Source: Clostridium puniceum
GTDB lineage: Bacteria > Bacillota > Clostridia > Clostridiales > Clostridiaceae
Assembly: GCF_002006345.1 (NCBI RefSeq)
Contig: NZ_LZZM01000125.1
Span: forward strand, 1 to 64,000
Direction: 5' to 3'
DNA: 64,000 nt
The translations under genes were made by a program, and so were the position numbers. Below are positions 27,735 to 37,204 of this stretch, piece by piece. The stretch's first letter is position 1. Each line of letters begins with the position of its first letter. Under the pieces are notes generated by a model. That model was not told the origin of the DNA. It worked only from the letters and a program-made list of their open reading frames with translations, and did not search any database.

Positions 27735-28763
27735 ATGATAAATGATTTTCAACAAGAAGTTATGAGTAGAAAATTTTCTTTAAAAGAAGATTTAAAGAAA
27801 ACTGGGGGAAATTGCACAAGAATGCTCCTTATATTAGCAATATTAACCTATGCTATTGGATATTTATTTAAACTAATAATTAAGACTAAAGGTGTTATTT
27901 TAGGAATAGATATAATAACTAATCTTGAGGCAAATATTATTCTTGGAATATCAAAGGATGCATATAGCTTTTGGATAGGATACCTTCCATGTATAATTGG
28001 TGATGTTGTAGCAATTATAATAGCAATTAAAACAACAAAGATAAGGCTTAGAGACGATGTATTTACATCTAATAAAGCACCCAAAATGTTTGTATTGTTA
28101 GGAACAATTTCATGTATAGGAACAGGAATGATTTCGAGTATGATTTACTTAATCTACTCAACAATTATCAAACATTATGGAATAATTATTCCACAGCCAG
28201 ATTTTACCCTTCCCAATCAAAGGGAATATTTAGTATTGTTTTTAACTTATGTTTGTTTACTAGGGCCTATTTTAGAAGAAATAATATTCAGAGGTTTTAT
28301 ACTTAAGAGTATGCAAAAGTATGGAAACTTAACAGCAATTATCGTATCTTCAATTTTATTTTCTATGTTCCACTTAAATTTGGTTCAATTTATTAATCCA
28401 GTTTTGATGGGAACTGTACTAGCATTTATTACAATTAAATCTAAATCTATTTTTCCATCAATAATAGCTCATATTTTTAATAATACAATAGCATTTACAG
28501 CAACAGGAATATCATCACTTAAAATGCCAGTAGTAGAAGGTTTATTTGGAATGGTATATCTATTAGTAGGAGTTTCAGCACTTACGTTATTTGTTATCTT
28601 GTATGGGCAAGAATTTCTTCAAACCCTAAAGGAAGACACTAGAATATTAAAAACTCATGAAAAGATTAAGTATTCCTTTAGTGGACGTTGGTCTTTAGGA
28701 TATATCGCTTTTTATATAATATTTGTTATAGGGGTTATGGCAGCAACAAATCTTATGAAATAG
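27735..28763 (+). CDS. CPBP-family intramembrane metalloprotease
   Basis: The 342-residue membrane protein has about eight hydrophobic segments and the CPBP (CAAX/Abi) motifs: EEIIFRGFIL, then FSMFHLNLVQF, then HIFNNTIAF. These carry the Glu and His residues expected to bind the catalytic metal. Substrates of bacterial members are mostly unknown; roles in prenyl-protein cleavage, bacteriocin immunity and envelope signalling are known for relatives. It starts 23 nt after the nitrilase gene. Confidence 0.86.
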   Translation: MINDFQQEVMSRKFSLKEDLKKTGGNCTRMLLILAILTYAIGYLFKLIIKTKGVILGIDIITNLEANIILGISKDAYSFWIGYLPCIIGDVVAIIIAIKTTKIRLRDDVFTSNKAPKMFVLLGTISCIGTGMISSMIYLIYSTIIKHYGIIIPQPDFTLPNQREYLVLFLTYVCLLGPILEEIIFRGFILKSMQKYGNLTAIIVSSILFSMFHLNLVQFINPVLMGTVLAFITIKSKSIFPSIIAHIFNNTIAFTATGISSLKMPVVEGLFGMVYLLVGVSALTLFVILYGQEFLQTLKEDTRILKTHEKIKYSFSGRWSLGYIAFYIIFVIGVMAATNLMK

Positions 28764-28811
28764 AAAAATAAGTGAGTTGTTTTAAATTAATAAAAAAATA
28801 AAGTGATATGC

Positions 28812-28855
28812 AAAACTTTGTTAACATTAATTGTTAACAAAGTTTTTATTTTTAT
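28812..28855 (+). terminator. Strong terminator after the CPBP gene
   Basis: A 14-bp stem joins AAAACTTTGTTAAC (28812-28825) and GTTAACAAAGTTTT (28833-28846), followed by TATTTTTATT. Confidence 0.9.
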
Positions 28856-28894
28856 TCAGATAATTTATTAAGTACAACATATTTGGAAAAGATA

Positions 28895-28922
28895 TTGACA
28901 TGGCGAAAAGTAGTGCTATAAT
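28895..28922 (+). promoter_or_regulatory. Sigma-A promoter of metNI
   Basis: TTGACA (28895-28900) and TATAAT (28917-28922) are separated by 16 bp. The leader of about 100 nt holds one small AAAACATA/TATGTTTT stem. I see neither an S-box nor a T-box in it, so the usual methionine riboswitch is absent. Confidence 0.85.
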
Positions 28923-29031
28923 TAAAAACATAGTTATTCCTAGTAAATATATATGTTTTATTGGAATGAAATTTTGAAAGCAATTTTAAATTGATAAATC
29001 TTAAAATCATTTAAGGAAGGGGGGTATCTTA

Positions 29032-30054
29032 ATGATTGAATTGAGAAATATAAGAAAAGTATTTAATAGAAAAGATGTTACAGTAGAAGCACTTAAAGGA
29101 GTAAACCTAAAAGTTGAACAAGGTGATATTTTTGGTGTTATTGGATTCAGTGGAGCTGGTAAAAGTACTTTAATAAGAATGGTTAATTATTTAGAAAAGC
29201 CTACATCAGGAGAAGTAATTGTTGATAATAAAAACCTAGAAAGATTAAACAAAAAAGAATTGCGTGATATAAGAAAGCGGATAGGAATGATTTTTCAAAA
29301 TTTTAATTTACTTGAATCCAAAACTGTTTTTGAAAATGTTGCTATTCCTCTTGTATTAAACAATACTCCAAAGAGTGAAATTGAAAGCAGGGTAAAGGAA
29401 TTATTAGAATTTGTTGGATTAGAAAATAAGTCTAAAGCCTATCCAGATGAATTATCAGGAGGGCAAAAGCAAAGAGTTGGTATAGCAAGAGCACTTGCTA
29501 CAAATCCATTAATTCTTTTATGTGATGAAGCAACTTCAGCATTAGATCCTCAAACAACAGATTCTATATTACAATTGCTGAAGAAAATTAATAAAGAATA
29601 TAATATAACAATTTTAATGATTACACATGAAATGAATGTTATTAGAGAAGTTTGTAACAAGGTAGCTGTTATGGAAAAAGGAGAAATTATAGAGCAAGGT
29701 GATTTAATAGATGTTTTTGGAAATCCTAAGGAGGAAACAACAAAAAATTTTGTTCGTACAGTTGTGCATGATGAAGTTCCTAAGGTAGTATTGGAAGGAA
29801 TTAATTATGAAGATACCAAAAGTAGAGTTTTAAAACTTAAATTTATAGGGGAAAATTCAAAACAAGCTATACTTGCACAAGCATGTAGTAAATTTAATGT
29901 TGAGCCCAATATTTTGTTTGCTAATGTTACTGAATTACAAGGTAATATATTAGGACATCTAATAGTTGAATTGAAAGGTGAAAAAGAGAATATACAAAAA
30001 TCATATGAATTTATGAAAGATAAAAATGTTGGAATAGAGGAGGTAGCACTATGA
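29032..30054 (+). CDS. metN: Methionine-type ABC transporter ATP-binding protein
   Basis: MetN drives uptake with ATP. The 340 residues show Walker A GFSGAGKST, signature LSGGQKQRVGIARAL, Walker B LILLCDEATSALDP and the switch His in MITHEM. A C-terminal NIL/ACT-like domain (about 260-340) is where methionine binds and inhibits in characterised MetN. Its stop overlaps the metI start by 4 bases (ATGA). The ribosome site is AAGGAAGGGGGG. Confidence 0.93.
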   Translation: MIELRNIRKVFNRKDVTVEALKGVNLKVEQGDIFGVIGFSGAGKSTLIRMVNYLEKPTSGEVIVDNKNLERLNKKELRDIRKRIGMIFQNFNLLESKTVFENVAIPLVLNNTPKSEIESRVKELLEFVGLENKSKAYPDELSGGQKQRVGIARALATNPLILLCDEATSALDPQTTDSILQLLKKINKEYNITILMITHEMNVIREVCNKVAVMEKGEIIEQGDLIDVFGNPKEETTKNFVRTVVHDEVPKVVLEGINYEDTKSRVLKLKFIGENSKQAILAQACSKFNVEPNILFANVTELQGNILGHLIVELKGEKENIQKSYEFMKDKNVGIEEVAL

Positions 30055-30704
30055 TGACAATAACTGGACCTCAGATAATTAAAGCTATTGTAGAAACATT
30101 ACAAATGGTAAGTATTTCTTTAATTGTAGGTGCTTTATTCGGAATACCCTTTGGAGTATTACTTGTTATAACTAAAAATGGTGGAATTGTTAAAAATAAA
30201 GTTATTTTTTCAGTATTAAATAACATTATCAATATTGTTCGTTCACTACCATTTATAATTTTACTTGTAGCAATTGTTCCATTTACAAGATTGATAGTTG
30301 GAACATCTATTGGAACTAAAGCAGCAATTGTTCCCTTAATAGTATATATAATTCCATATATTGCGAGACTTGTTGAAAACTCTTTATTAGAAGTTAATAG
30401 TGGAATTATTGAAGCTGCAGAAGCAATGGGGGCAACAACAATACAAATTATATGGCATTTCCTTTTACCAGAAGCATTAGGATCTCTTATATTGACCTTA
30501 ACAACTGCAACTATTGGATTAATTGGAGCTACTGCAATGGCTGGAACTGTTGGTGGCGGGGGAATAGGAGATGTAGCTATTTCCTATGGATACCAAAGGT
30601 TTGATACAGAAGTAATTGTTATTACTGTAATAATATTAATACTTTTTGTACAAGTTATTCAGAGTTTAGGAAATAGGTTGGCAAGAAAAGCAAGAAGACA
30701 TTAA
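30051..30704 (+). CDS. metI: Methionine-type ABC transporter permease
   Basis: The 217-residue membrane protein has five hydrophobic helices and the permease coupling loop EAAEAMGATTIQIIWHFLLPEALG. It would form the channel dimer with MetN. GAGGAGG inside the end of metN serves as ribosome site. A small AATAGCC/GGCTATT hairpin (30734-30751) lies between this gene and metQ and may tune expression of the binding protein. Confidence 0.92.
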   Translation: MMTITGPQIIKAIVETLQMVSISLIVGALFGIPFGVLLVITKNGGIVKNKVIFSVLNNIINIVRSLPFIILLVAIVPFTRLIVGTSIGTKAAIVPLIVYIIPYIARLVENSLLEVNSGIIEAAEAMGATTIQIIWHFLLPEALGSLILTLTTATIGLIGATAMAGTVGGGGIGDVAISYGYQRFDTEVIVITVIILILFVQVIQSLGNRLARKARRH

Positions 30705-30854
30705 GTATGGTAATAATTTCAGTTATAATATGCAATAGCCTTTAGGCTATTAATATTGTAATTTAAAAGTATATTCATGCATTTAAATACTACTAAAGCT
30801 ATAAGAAAAATAAAGAATTGATATAGAAAATTTTAAGAGTGGGGAGAATGAAAT

Positions 30855-31706
30855 ATGAAAAAGAATTTATTTACAAGAATTATTATAGGGGTGACAGCAG
30901 GGACACTTGCTTTAGGTTTAGCAGGTTGTGGAAGTAGTGCAAGTACTGCTAACAAAGTTTCGGAGACAGAAAGTAAGAGTATAAAAATGGGGATTTCTCC
31001 AGGACCATATAGTGAATTATTCATTGATGCAGTTAAACCGATATTGGAGAAAAACGGTTATAAAATTGAAGCCATAAATTTTTCAGATTTAAGACAAGCA
31101 GATGTAGCATTAACGGAAGGTAGCGTTGATTTTAATGTAGACCAGCATACAGCATATGCAAATAATTTTAATAAGGAAACTAATGCTAAATTAACTCCAT
31201 TAACACCTATTCCAACAGTGCCAGCAGGAATTTTTTCTAATAAACATACTTCAATCGATCAAGTAGCAAAAGGACAAAAAGTAGCGATCCCTAAGGATCC
31301 TTCAAATACAGCAAGAGCATTTAGATTACTTAAAAAAGCTGGATGGATTAAATTAAAAGAAGATGCAAACCCAACAACATTAACTATAAACGATGTTAGT
31401 GAAAATACTTATGAGCTTGATATAACTCTAATGGATTCAGCACAAATTCCACGTGCTCTAGATGATATAGATTTTGCTGTATTGCCAGGAAGTATAGTGT
31501 ATTCATCAAAAATAGATGCTTCAAAATCATTATTATCAGAAGATGTTAGTAAAGAATTACAGCTTGTAGCTATTGTTGATGAAAAAAATAAAGACAGTAA
31601 ATGGGCAAAAGATATAGTAGCGGCATATAAATCACAAGAATTTAAAGATTATATGGCTGAGCACAATAAAAATAATTATTGGTTTATACCAGAAGAATTA
31701 AAATAA
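30855..31706 (+). CDS. metQ: Methionine-type substrate-binding lipoprotein
   Basis: This surface lipoprotein of 283 residues has a signal peptide ending in the lipobox LAGC (Cys25), then the NlpA/MetQ fold with ISPGPYSELFIDAVKPILE, NFSDLRQADVALTEG and FNVDQHTAYANNFN. It would deliver substrate to MetNI. The family binds methionine, but the neighbouring amidohydrolase genes leave open an N-acyl or dipeptide substrate. It lies 150 nt after metI, wider than the metN-metI junction. Confidence 0.92.
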   Translation: MKKNLFTRIIIGVTAGTLALGLAGCGSSASTANKVSETESKSIKMGISPGPYSELFIDAVKPILEKNGYKIEAINFSDLRQADVALTEGSVDFNVDQHTAYANNFNKETNAKLTPLTPIPTVPAGIFSNKHTSIDQVAKGQKVAIPKDPSNTARAFRLLKKAGWIKLKEDANPTTLTINDVSENTYELDITLMDSAQIPRALDDIDFAVLPGSIVYSSKIDASKSLLSEDVSKELQLVAIVDEKNKDSKWAKDIVAAYKSQEFKDYMAEHNKNNYWFIPEELK

Positions 31707-31723
31707 TTAAACAATATAATCTA

Positions 31724-31787
31724 AAAGGCAGATAAGTATGATTGATGGAGAAAATTCATTAAATACATATAGTTATCTGCCTTTAAG
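31724..31787 (+). terminator. Hairpin after metQ
   Basis: AAAGGCAGATAA (31724-31735) pairs with TTATCTGCCTTT (31773-31784) around a 37-nt loop. The T-tract is short, so it may terminate incompletely and let the next gene be co-transcribed. Confidence 0.55.
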
Positions 31788-31929
31788 CACAATAATTTTC
31801 ATGGAATCATGAGTTTGATATGATTTACATGCATACTATATGTAGAGTCAGGCATTAAGTGAATTAAAATTAAGATTAAAAGTGAACATAAATTCATCCT
31901 TTAAATTATTAAGACAGGAGAGAAATAAT

Positions 31930-33264
31930 ATGGATAAAATTGAAAAGAAAATAGTAGAAATTATTGATAAAAATAGAGAAAAGATTATTAATTTTGCAAA
32001 AGACATATATGAACATCCCGAACTTGGATATAAAGAAGAGAGAACGGCACAAAAGGTACTAGAAATTTTAAAAGAAAATAGCGAAGAAGTTAAAACTAAT
32101 CTTGCAATAACAGGAATAAAAGGATATTTGAAAAAGAAAAATTCTGAAGATATAAATGTAGCCTTAATTGGAGAATTAGATGCAGTAGTATCTCCCAATA
32201 ATCCATGGGCAGATAAAAAAACAGGTGCATGCCATGCATGTGGTCATCATACCCAGTTAGCAGGAATAATAGGAGCAGCCATTTCCTTATCAGATGAAGA
32301 AATAAAAAATTCCTTAGATGGTAATGTAATATTTTTTGCAGTACCAGCTGAAGAATATGGAGAAATAGAATTTAAACTTTCCTTAAAAGAGAAAAATTTG
32401 ATTAAGTATGGTGGAGGAAAGAGTGAACTTATAAGAATTGGCGAATTTAATGATGTAGATATTTCAGTAGTTCATCATTCTGATCCAAATGGTTTTGATG
32501 TAGTAGTAGGTGATGGGACAAGTAATGGATTTGTGTCAAAAGTTACTAGATATAAAGGTCGAGCTTCTCATGCAGCAGGAACTCCACATTTAGGAATTAA
32601 TGCAGTAAATGCAGGTTCTTTAGGACTGAATGCAGTAGCTTATCAAAGGGAAACTTTTAAGGATGAAGATTCAGTTAGAGTTCATTCTATAATAACTAAA
32701 GGTGGAGGTTTAGTAAATGTTATTCCTGATGAACTTGTAATTGAGAGTTTAGTTAGAGCAAAAAATGTAGAAGCAATCGAAGATGCAAGTAAAAAAGTAA
32801 ACAGAGCATTTAAATCAGGTGCTTTAGCTGTTGGTGGAGAAGTAGAAATAATAACATCACCAGGATACCTTCCGGTAATACCATTAAAACCATCAGAAGA
32901 CATTTTAGATATATCAAATAGTTTATTGCCTAATGGATTAGTAAAAGAAATTGAATCTAATAGTCATACAGCTGGTTCAAGTGATGTGGGAGATTTAACA
33001 CATATAATGCCTACACTAAAATTTGCAACTGGAGGAGTTGAAGGTGGGCTGCATTCAGAATATTTTAAAGTAGTGAACGAAGAAATAGCTTATATTGTTA
33101 CTGCTAAAATTATGGCATTAACAGCATATAGATTACTAAAAGAAAAAGCTATAAAGGCTAAACAAATCAAGGCAGAATTTAATCCTAAATTTACTATTGA
33201 GGAATATAAAAAATATATGGATAAATTTGAAGGTGTGGTTAAAGCAGATTATAGAGAAGAGTAA
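31930..33264 (+). CDS. M20-family amidohydrolase
   Basis: The 444-residue cytosolic metal enzyme has the early PELGYKEERTAQKVLE block and ACHACGHHTQLAGIIGAA. The metal ligands continue with AVPAEEYGEIEF and HHSDPNGFD, then a dimerisation domain RASHAAGTPHLGINAV. It resembles p-aminobenzoyl-glutamate or N-acyl-amino-acid hydrolases of the AbgB/HipO type; the true substrate is unknown. A GTG at 31882 is in frame, but the ATG at 31930 follows CAGGAGAG and was chosen. Position after metNIQ suggests it cleaves something the transporter imports. Confidence 0.88.
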   Translation: MDKIEKKIVEIIDKNREKIINFAKDIYEHPELGYKEERTAQKVLEILKENSEEVKTNLAITGIKGYLKKKNSEDINVALIGELDAVVSPNNPWADKKTGACHACGHHTQLAGIIGAAISLSDEEIKNSLDGNVIFFAVPAEEYGEIEFKLSLKEKNLIKYGGGKSELIRIGEFNDVDISVVHHSDPNGFDVVVGDGTSNGFVSKVTRYKGRASHAAGTPHLGINAVNAGSLGLNAVAYQRETFKDEDSVRVHSIITKGGGLVNVIPDELVIESLVRAKNVEAIEDASKKVNRAFKSGALAVGGEVEIITSPGYLPVIPLKPSEDILDISNSLLPNGLVKEIESNSHTAGSSDVGDLTHIMPTLKFATGGVEGGLHSEYFKVVNEEIAYIVTAKIMALTAYRLLKEKAIKAKQIKAEFNPKFTIEEYKKYMDKFEGVVKADYREE

Positions 33265-33434
33265 TTAATAATTGAAATCTAATATTTAAAAGATGACTTG
33301 AAAAATTAATATTCTATAGAATATTAAACATAGTTAATAATGATAATACAAAAGGATTTTCAGAGTTATTATTAAGGAGAATAATATTTTCATTTGCTTA
33401 TGTTTCTGAGTGACTTGATTAATTACAAAATTTC

Positions 33435-33481
33435 AATAGTAATATTTATTTCTAAGTTTGGGGTAAATATTACTATTTTAT
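33435..33481 (+). terminator. Terminator after the amidohydrolase gene
   Basis: AATAGTAATATTTA (33435-33448) pairs with TAAATATTACTATT (33464-33477), followed by TTATTT. It stands just left of the insertion element. Confidence 0.8.
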
Positions 33482-33493
33482 TTCCATATGATT

Positions 33494-34674
33494 TGTTTTA
33501 AATAAATGTTGTTAGTGTTTAAAATCTTAATTATATGGCAAGTATTGAAAGGAATTAGATATATATTCAATTTAACTAATACACAGTGAATAATTATGAA
33601 TAATTGTTCTATGTTAATTATCTAATTATAGTGTGTAAATTAATTGAAATAATATTATGCGTGAGGTGGTCTTTTGATACAGAAAAAAGTAAATTCAAAG
33701 AAATTAAAATTGCACATAAATAATTTCATCAAAGATAACATTTATAGAAATAAGAAAATTGAATGTTGTCCTATTTGTGGTAGTAATAAGTATATTAGAT
33801 ATGGAAGTTATAAGCAAATCCAAAGATAATAAATGCAAAGAATGTGGAAAAACTTTTTCGAAAGTTACAAATTCTTTATGGAGCTATTCGAAGAAAGACT
33901 TAAACAAATGGATAAAATTTATTGAATTAATGATGAAAAGAAAGTCATTAAGATTCAGTGCTGAAAAATTAAATATAAATTTGGCAACAGCATTTTATTG
34001 GAGACATAAAATTTTACATGGATTAAAAATCGATAGCATACCTAATAGATTAAACGGAGATGTACATATTAATAAGACTATATTAAAAGAAAATTTTAAG
34101 GAAAGTAGAAATATCGTAATAAAAGAAAGAAGGAGAAATATTTGGATTATAGCAGCAAGAGGGAATGAAGATTCAATGCTTGCTATGCCAATATTTAAGG
34201 ATTGTTGGAATTGGAATATATTTAGCGATAAGATTTACTCAAAAATTGAAAAAAGATCTTATATTGTTGCATATCAAGATAGATATATTCAAATAGAAGC
34301 AAAAAAGCATAACGAAAAATTAGTAAAAGAAGTTAAAACTGATGACAGAATAAAATATATTATCATGAATTTAAAAATATGGCTTGGCAAATTTAAAGGA
34401 GTTGCAACAAAATATTTGGAAGGATACCTTTCATTTTTTGTACTATTTAATTTGAATAGAAAAATGGACTATATAGATATAATCTCTAATTTGTCTTTCA
34501 AAAATATATTTATAAAAACAAAAGAAATTAGTATACAAGAATTGAAAATATAAGATTATTTTGAGTATTTATTAAGAATATAAGATTATTTATAAAAAAA
34601 CAGCGAATTATCCTTTGAAGGCTAAAAGTTGACCGTAATTTTGTTGGAAACTATAACAACATTTTTTTAAAACA
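33494..34674 (+). mobile_element. Decayed IS1595-like insertion element
   Basis: A broken transposase gene is flanked by inverted repeats. The left one begins TGTTTTAAATAAATGTTG (33494) and the right one, read from the other strand, begins TGTTTTAAAAAAATGTTG (34674 inward). The match covers about 21 bp with one difference. The span is 1,181 bp. I find no convincing direct duplication of the flanking 8 bp, so the exact ends are uncertain. The same ends bound a 135-bp element at 45941-46075. Confidence 0.6.
33674..34553 (+). pseudogene. IS1595-family transposase with a frameshift and a lost catalytic motif
   Basis: A TTG start after GAGGTGG opens a frame with the zinc-ribbon half IECCPICGSNKYIRYGSYKQIQR that ends at a stop near 33827. 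The second half, KCKECGKTFSKVTNS onward, continues in another frame, so a frameshift lies near 33815-33835. Later blocks match the family: SAEKLNINLATAFYWRHKIL and LGKFKGVATKYLEGYLSFF. Where active members have a VEIDET-like first catalytic Asp, this protein reads VHINKT. It is therefore very probably inactive. Confidence 0.75.
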
Positions 34675-34765
34675 TCCTTGATGGAATTTTTAGAGTGAAC
34701 AGTAAGCATCTGATTATTAAAAGCTATATGTATTAAAGAGGAAAATACGGTATTTGTTTTATCTA

Positions 34766-34793
34766 TTGACACCTTAAGAAGAGATGCTATAAT
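34766..34793 (+). promoter_or_regulatory. Intact-looking sigma-A promoter before the M20 pseudogene
   Basis: TTGACA (34766-34771) and TATAAT (34788-34793) are separated by 16 bp. The start codon of the broken amidohydrolase gene is 30 bp further on with AAAGGGGAT between, so the dead gene is probably still transcribed. Confidence 0.8.
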
Positions 34794-34822
34794 TTAAGCA
34801 ACAATTAAAAGGGGATAATAGG

Positions 34823-35863
34823 ATGAATAAGGTATTATTATCAATAATAGAGAATTTAAATGATGAACTTATAGGGACATATCGTCAATTGCATGAAAAT
34901 CCTGAATTACCTAATGAGGAATTTGAAACAACAAAATTAATAAGAAAATTATTAAAAAAAGTTGATATAGAGATTCTTGATTGACCTCTTGAAACAGGGT
35001 TTGTAGCACAAATAAAAGGAAATCCTAACGGGACAGTTGTTGCAATTAGATGTGATATTTATGCATTGTCGATCCAAGAAGAGACAAGCTTACCAAACAA
35101 ATCTAAGGTCAATGGAAGAATGCATGCTTGTGGCCATGATTTTTATGTAGCTGCAATTTTAGGAGTACATAATGTTTCAAATGCAGAAGTTGGGGTTATG
35201 GGGATAAAAGCTGGAGCTATGACGGCAGCCGTAGATAGGTTTGAAATTAAGATTACAGGGGTTGGAAGTCATGCAGCTAAACCAGAAAGAGGAGTGGATG
35301 CAATTATACTTGCAAGTAATATAGTTACAGCGCTTCAAACAATTATAAGCCGTAATATATGTGCGACAGAAAAAGCACTTTTAAGCGTTACACATATAGA
35401 AGTAGTAAATACATGGAATGTAATACCTGAATCCGCATATATTGAAGGTACAGCTAGAACTTTAAATGAATATATACGTGAGTTAATAGCTTGAAGAATG
35501 AAGGAAATAATTTTTGGAATAGCTTTATCTTTTGGAGGTAGTGCAGAACTTATTTGGCATGAAGGGTCACCAGCAACAAATAATACGGAAGAATGGGTTG
35601 AATTTAGTACAAAAATTGGAGTAAGAGCAGGTTATAATGTGAAAAAAATTTCTATGGGTCTAGAAGGAGAGGATTTTGCATATTATCAAAGGAAGATACC
35701 AAGTGCATTTATTGCTGTAGGAACAGGGTTATCTTATGCTCACCATCATCCATAGTGTCAAGTAGATGAGAATGCAGTTTTAAATTGTGCAAAATATTTT
35801 GCTAAGTTAGCAGAAGATGGATTAAAGGAACTAGTAGATAAGAACTATAAAAATATAGATTGA
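34823..35863 (+). pseudogene. M20-family amidohydrolase pseudogene with three in-frame stops and an internal deletion
   Basis: One reading frame can be followed from MNKVLLSIIENLNDELIGTYR to LKELVDKNYKNID. It is interrupted by TGA after VDIEILD, TGA after YIRELIA and TAG after SYAHHHP. Family blocks are present: LHENPELPNEEFETT, GRMHACGHDFYVAAILG and EGEDFAYYQRKIPSAF. A stretch between the HACGHD motif and GIKAGAMTAAVDRF, where the metal-binding Glu-Glu region should be, is missing. All pieces are in the same frame, so the damage is nonsense mutations plus an in-frame deletion. It is a different M20 subgroup from the intact gene upstream. Confidence 0.88.
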
Positions 35864-35875
35864 GGTAATTAAAAA

Positions 35876-37054
35876 ATGAACAGTAAAATGATATTAGCAG
35901 TTTTTCTTATATTAGGTTTGTACATAATCCTTTGTTATTACATTGGAACAAAAGGGAAAAAAATAATTCTAAATAAAAGAGTGAAATTTAAACGCAGATT
36001 ACATTGGGCAATATATTGGTTAATATATTGGATTATAGCATTAGCTTTTATTTTAAGTAATATGATTAAAGGACTATTAAGTATAGATAATGGATTTTTA
36101 TCCATACTTGCATTAGTTGGCTATATTTATATTGGAGCTTTTATTTATTTAGCTATGATATTTTTAGTTGTCGATATATTAAGGTTTATTTTAAAGAAAA
36201 TTAAACTTAGAGATTCAACGAGAGAAATATTAAAAAAGGTATATCTTAATGGGGTTTCAGTATTTATTATAGTGTTTATTATAGTTGGCTTTGGGATTTG
36301 GAATGCTCAAAATAAAGTTGTAACTAATTATGAAGTTAACATAGAGAAAAAAGCAGGGGAAATTAAGTCATTAAATGTTGTTATGATTTCTGATGTTCAT
36401 ATGGGAATAGGTATAAAAGAAAATGGTGTAGATAAAATGGTGGATTCAATTAATGAATTAAATCCAGATATAGTTTTGTTTTGTGGTGATATATTTGATG
36501 AAAATACATCAACAACGTTAAAAGAATATTCTAGAGAAGTTTTTAAGAAAATAAAATCAAAGTATGGTGTGTATGATATTACAGGAAATCATGAATATGG
36601 AGCTGGAGATTTATCAGAGACTATTTCTTATTTTAAGGATGGAAATGTAAAATTTTTGCAAGATGAACAAATAGAAGTAGCAGATAGCTTTTATGTAGTG
36701 GGAAGAAATGATCCAGCAAGTAAAAGAATAACAGGTGAAGGTATGAAACCACTTGCGGAAATATTAAAAGATGTTGATAAATCCTTTCCAATTATAGTAT
36801 TAAATCATAGACCAGAGCAATTAGATGAAGCGGAAGTAGAAAATGTTGACTTACAACTTTCAGGACACACACATAAAGGACAGATATTCCCAGGTAATTT
36901 GGTTACAGGTTATTTAAATGAAAAAGATTATGGATATTTGAAAAAAGATAATTTTAATTTAATTGTAAGTTCAGGTTATGGTACATGGGGACCACCAATA
37001 AGAATTGGAAGTAATAGTGAAATAGTTAACATTAAGATTAACTTTAAACAATAA
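35876..37054 (+). CDS. Membrane-anchored metallophosphoesterase
   Basis: The 392-residue protein has four hydrophobic helices in the first 145 residues, then a calcineurin-like phosphoesterase domain. Its metal motifs are MISDVHMG, LFCGDIFDE, DITGNHEYG, VLNHRP and LSGHTHKGQ. This layout resembles the YkuE/YaeI type, whose members can cut lipid-linked phosphates, but the substrate here is unknown. GAGGTAATTAAAAA precedes the ATG, which begins just 12 nt after the M20 pseudogene, so it may share that promoter. Confidence 0.87.
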   Translation: MNSKMILAVFLILGLYIILCYYIGTKGKKIILNKRVKFKRRLHWAIYWLIYWIIALAFILSNMIKGLLSIDNGFLSILALVGYIYIGAFIYLAMIFLVVDILRFILKKIKLRDSTREILKKVYLNGVSVFIIVFIIVGFGIWNAQNKVVTNYEVNIEKKAGEIKSLNVVMISDVHMGIGIKENGVDKMVDSINELNPDIVLFCGDIFDENTSTTLKEYSREVFKKIKSKYGVYDITGNHEYGAGDLSETISYFKDGNVKFLQDEQIEVADSFYVVGRNDPASKRITGEGMKPLAEILKDVDKSFPIIVLNHRPEQLDEAEVENVDLQLSGHTHKGQIFPGNLVTGYLNEKDYGYLKKDNFNLIVSSGYGTWGPPIRIGSNSEIVNIKINFKQ

Positions 37055-37059
37055 GGGAC

Positions 37060-37107
37060 AATATAGGGTTTCTCAATAATAATTATGATTGAGAGACCCT
37101 ATATTTA
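37060..37107 (+). terminator. Terminator after the metallophosphoesterase gene
   Basis: AATATAGGGT-TCTCAAT and ATTGAGA-ACCCTATATT form a long stem (37060-37078 with 37088-37105) with a single mismatch. Confidence 0.85.
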
Positions 37108-37204
37108 ACTTACATATTTTTTGTTAGATATTTGGAAGTTATCTGCAATTTTTAAATTTTGGTGTTATAATCATTTTAGATGAACTTAAAGGGGAGAAGT
37201 CAGA

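Noticed and set aside
28923..29031. S-box (SAM) riboswitch before metN
   Set aside because: The leader is only about 100 nt and lacks the conserved S-box blocks; only one small A/T stem is seen.
33674..34553. Programmed frameshifting in the IS1595-like transposase
   Set aside because: The family is not known for it, no clear slippery site with structure was seen, and the catalytic motif is also lost, so decay is simpler.
34823..35863. Stop-codon readthrough or selenocysteine coding in the M20 gene
   Set aside because: Three stops of two kinds (TGA, TGA, TAG) and a missing metal-binding segment point to plain decay; no stem-loop element was evident.
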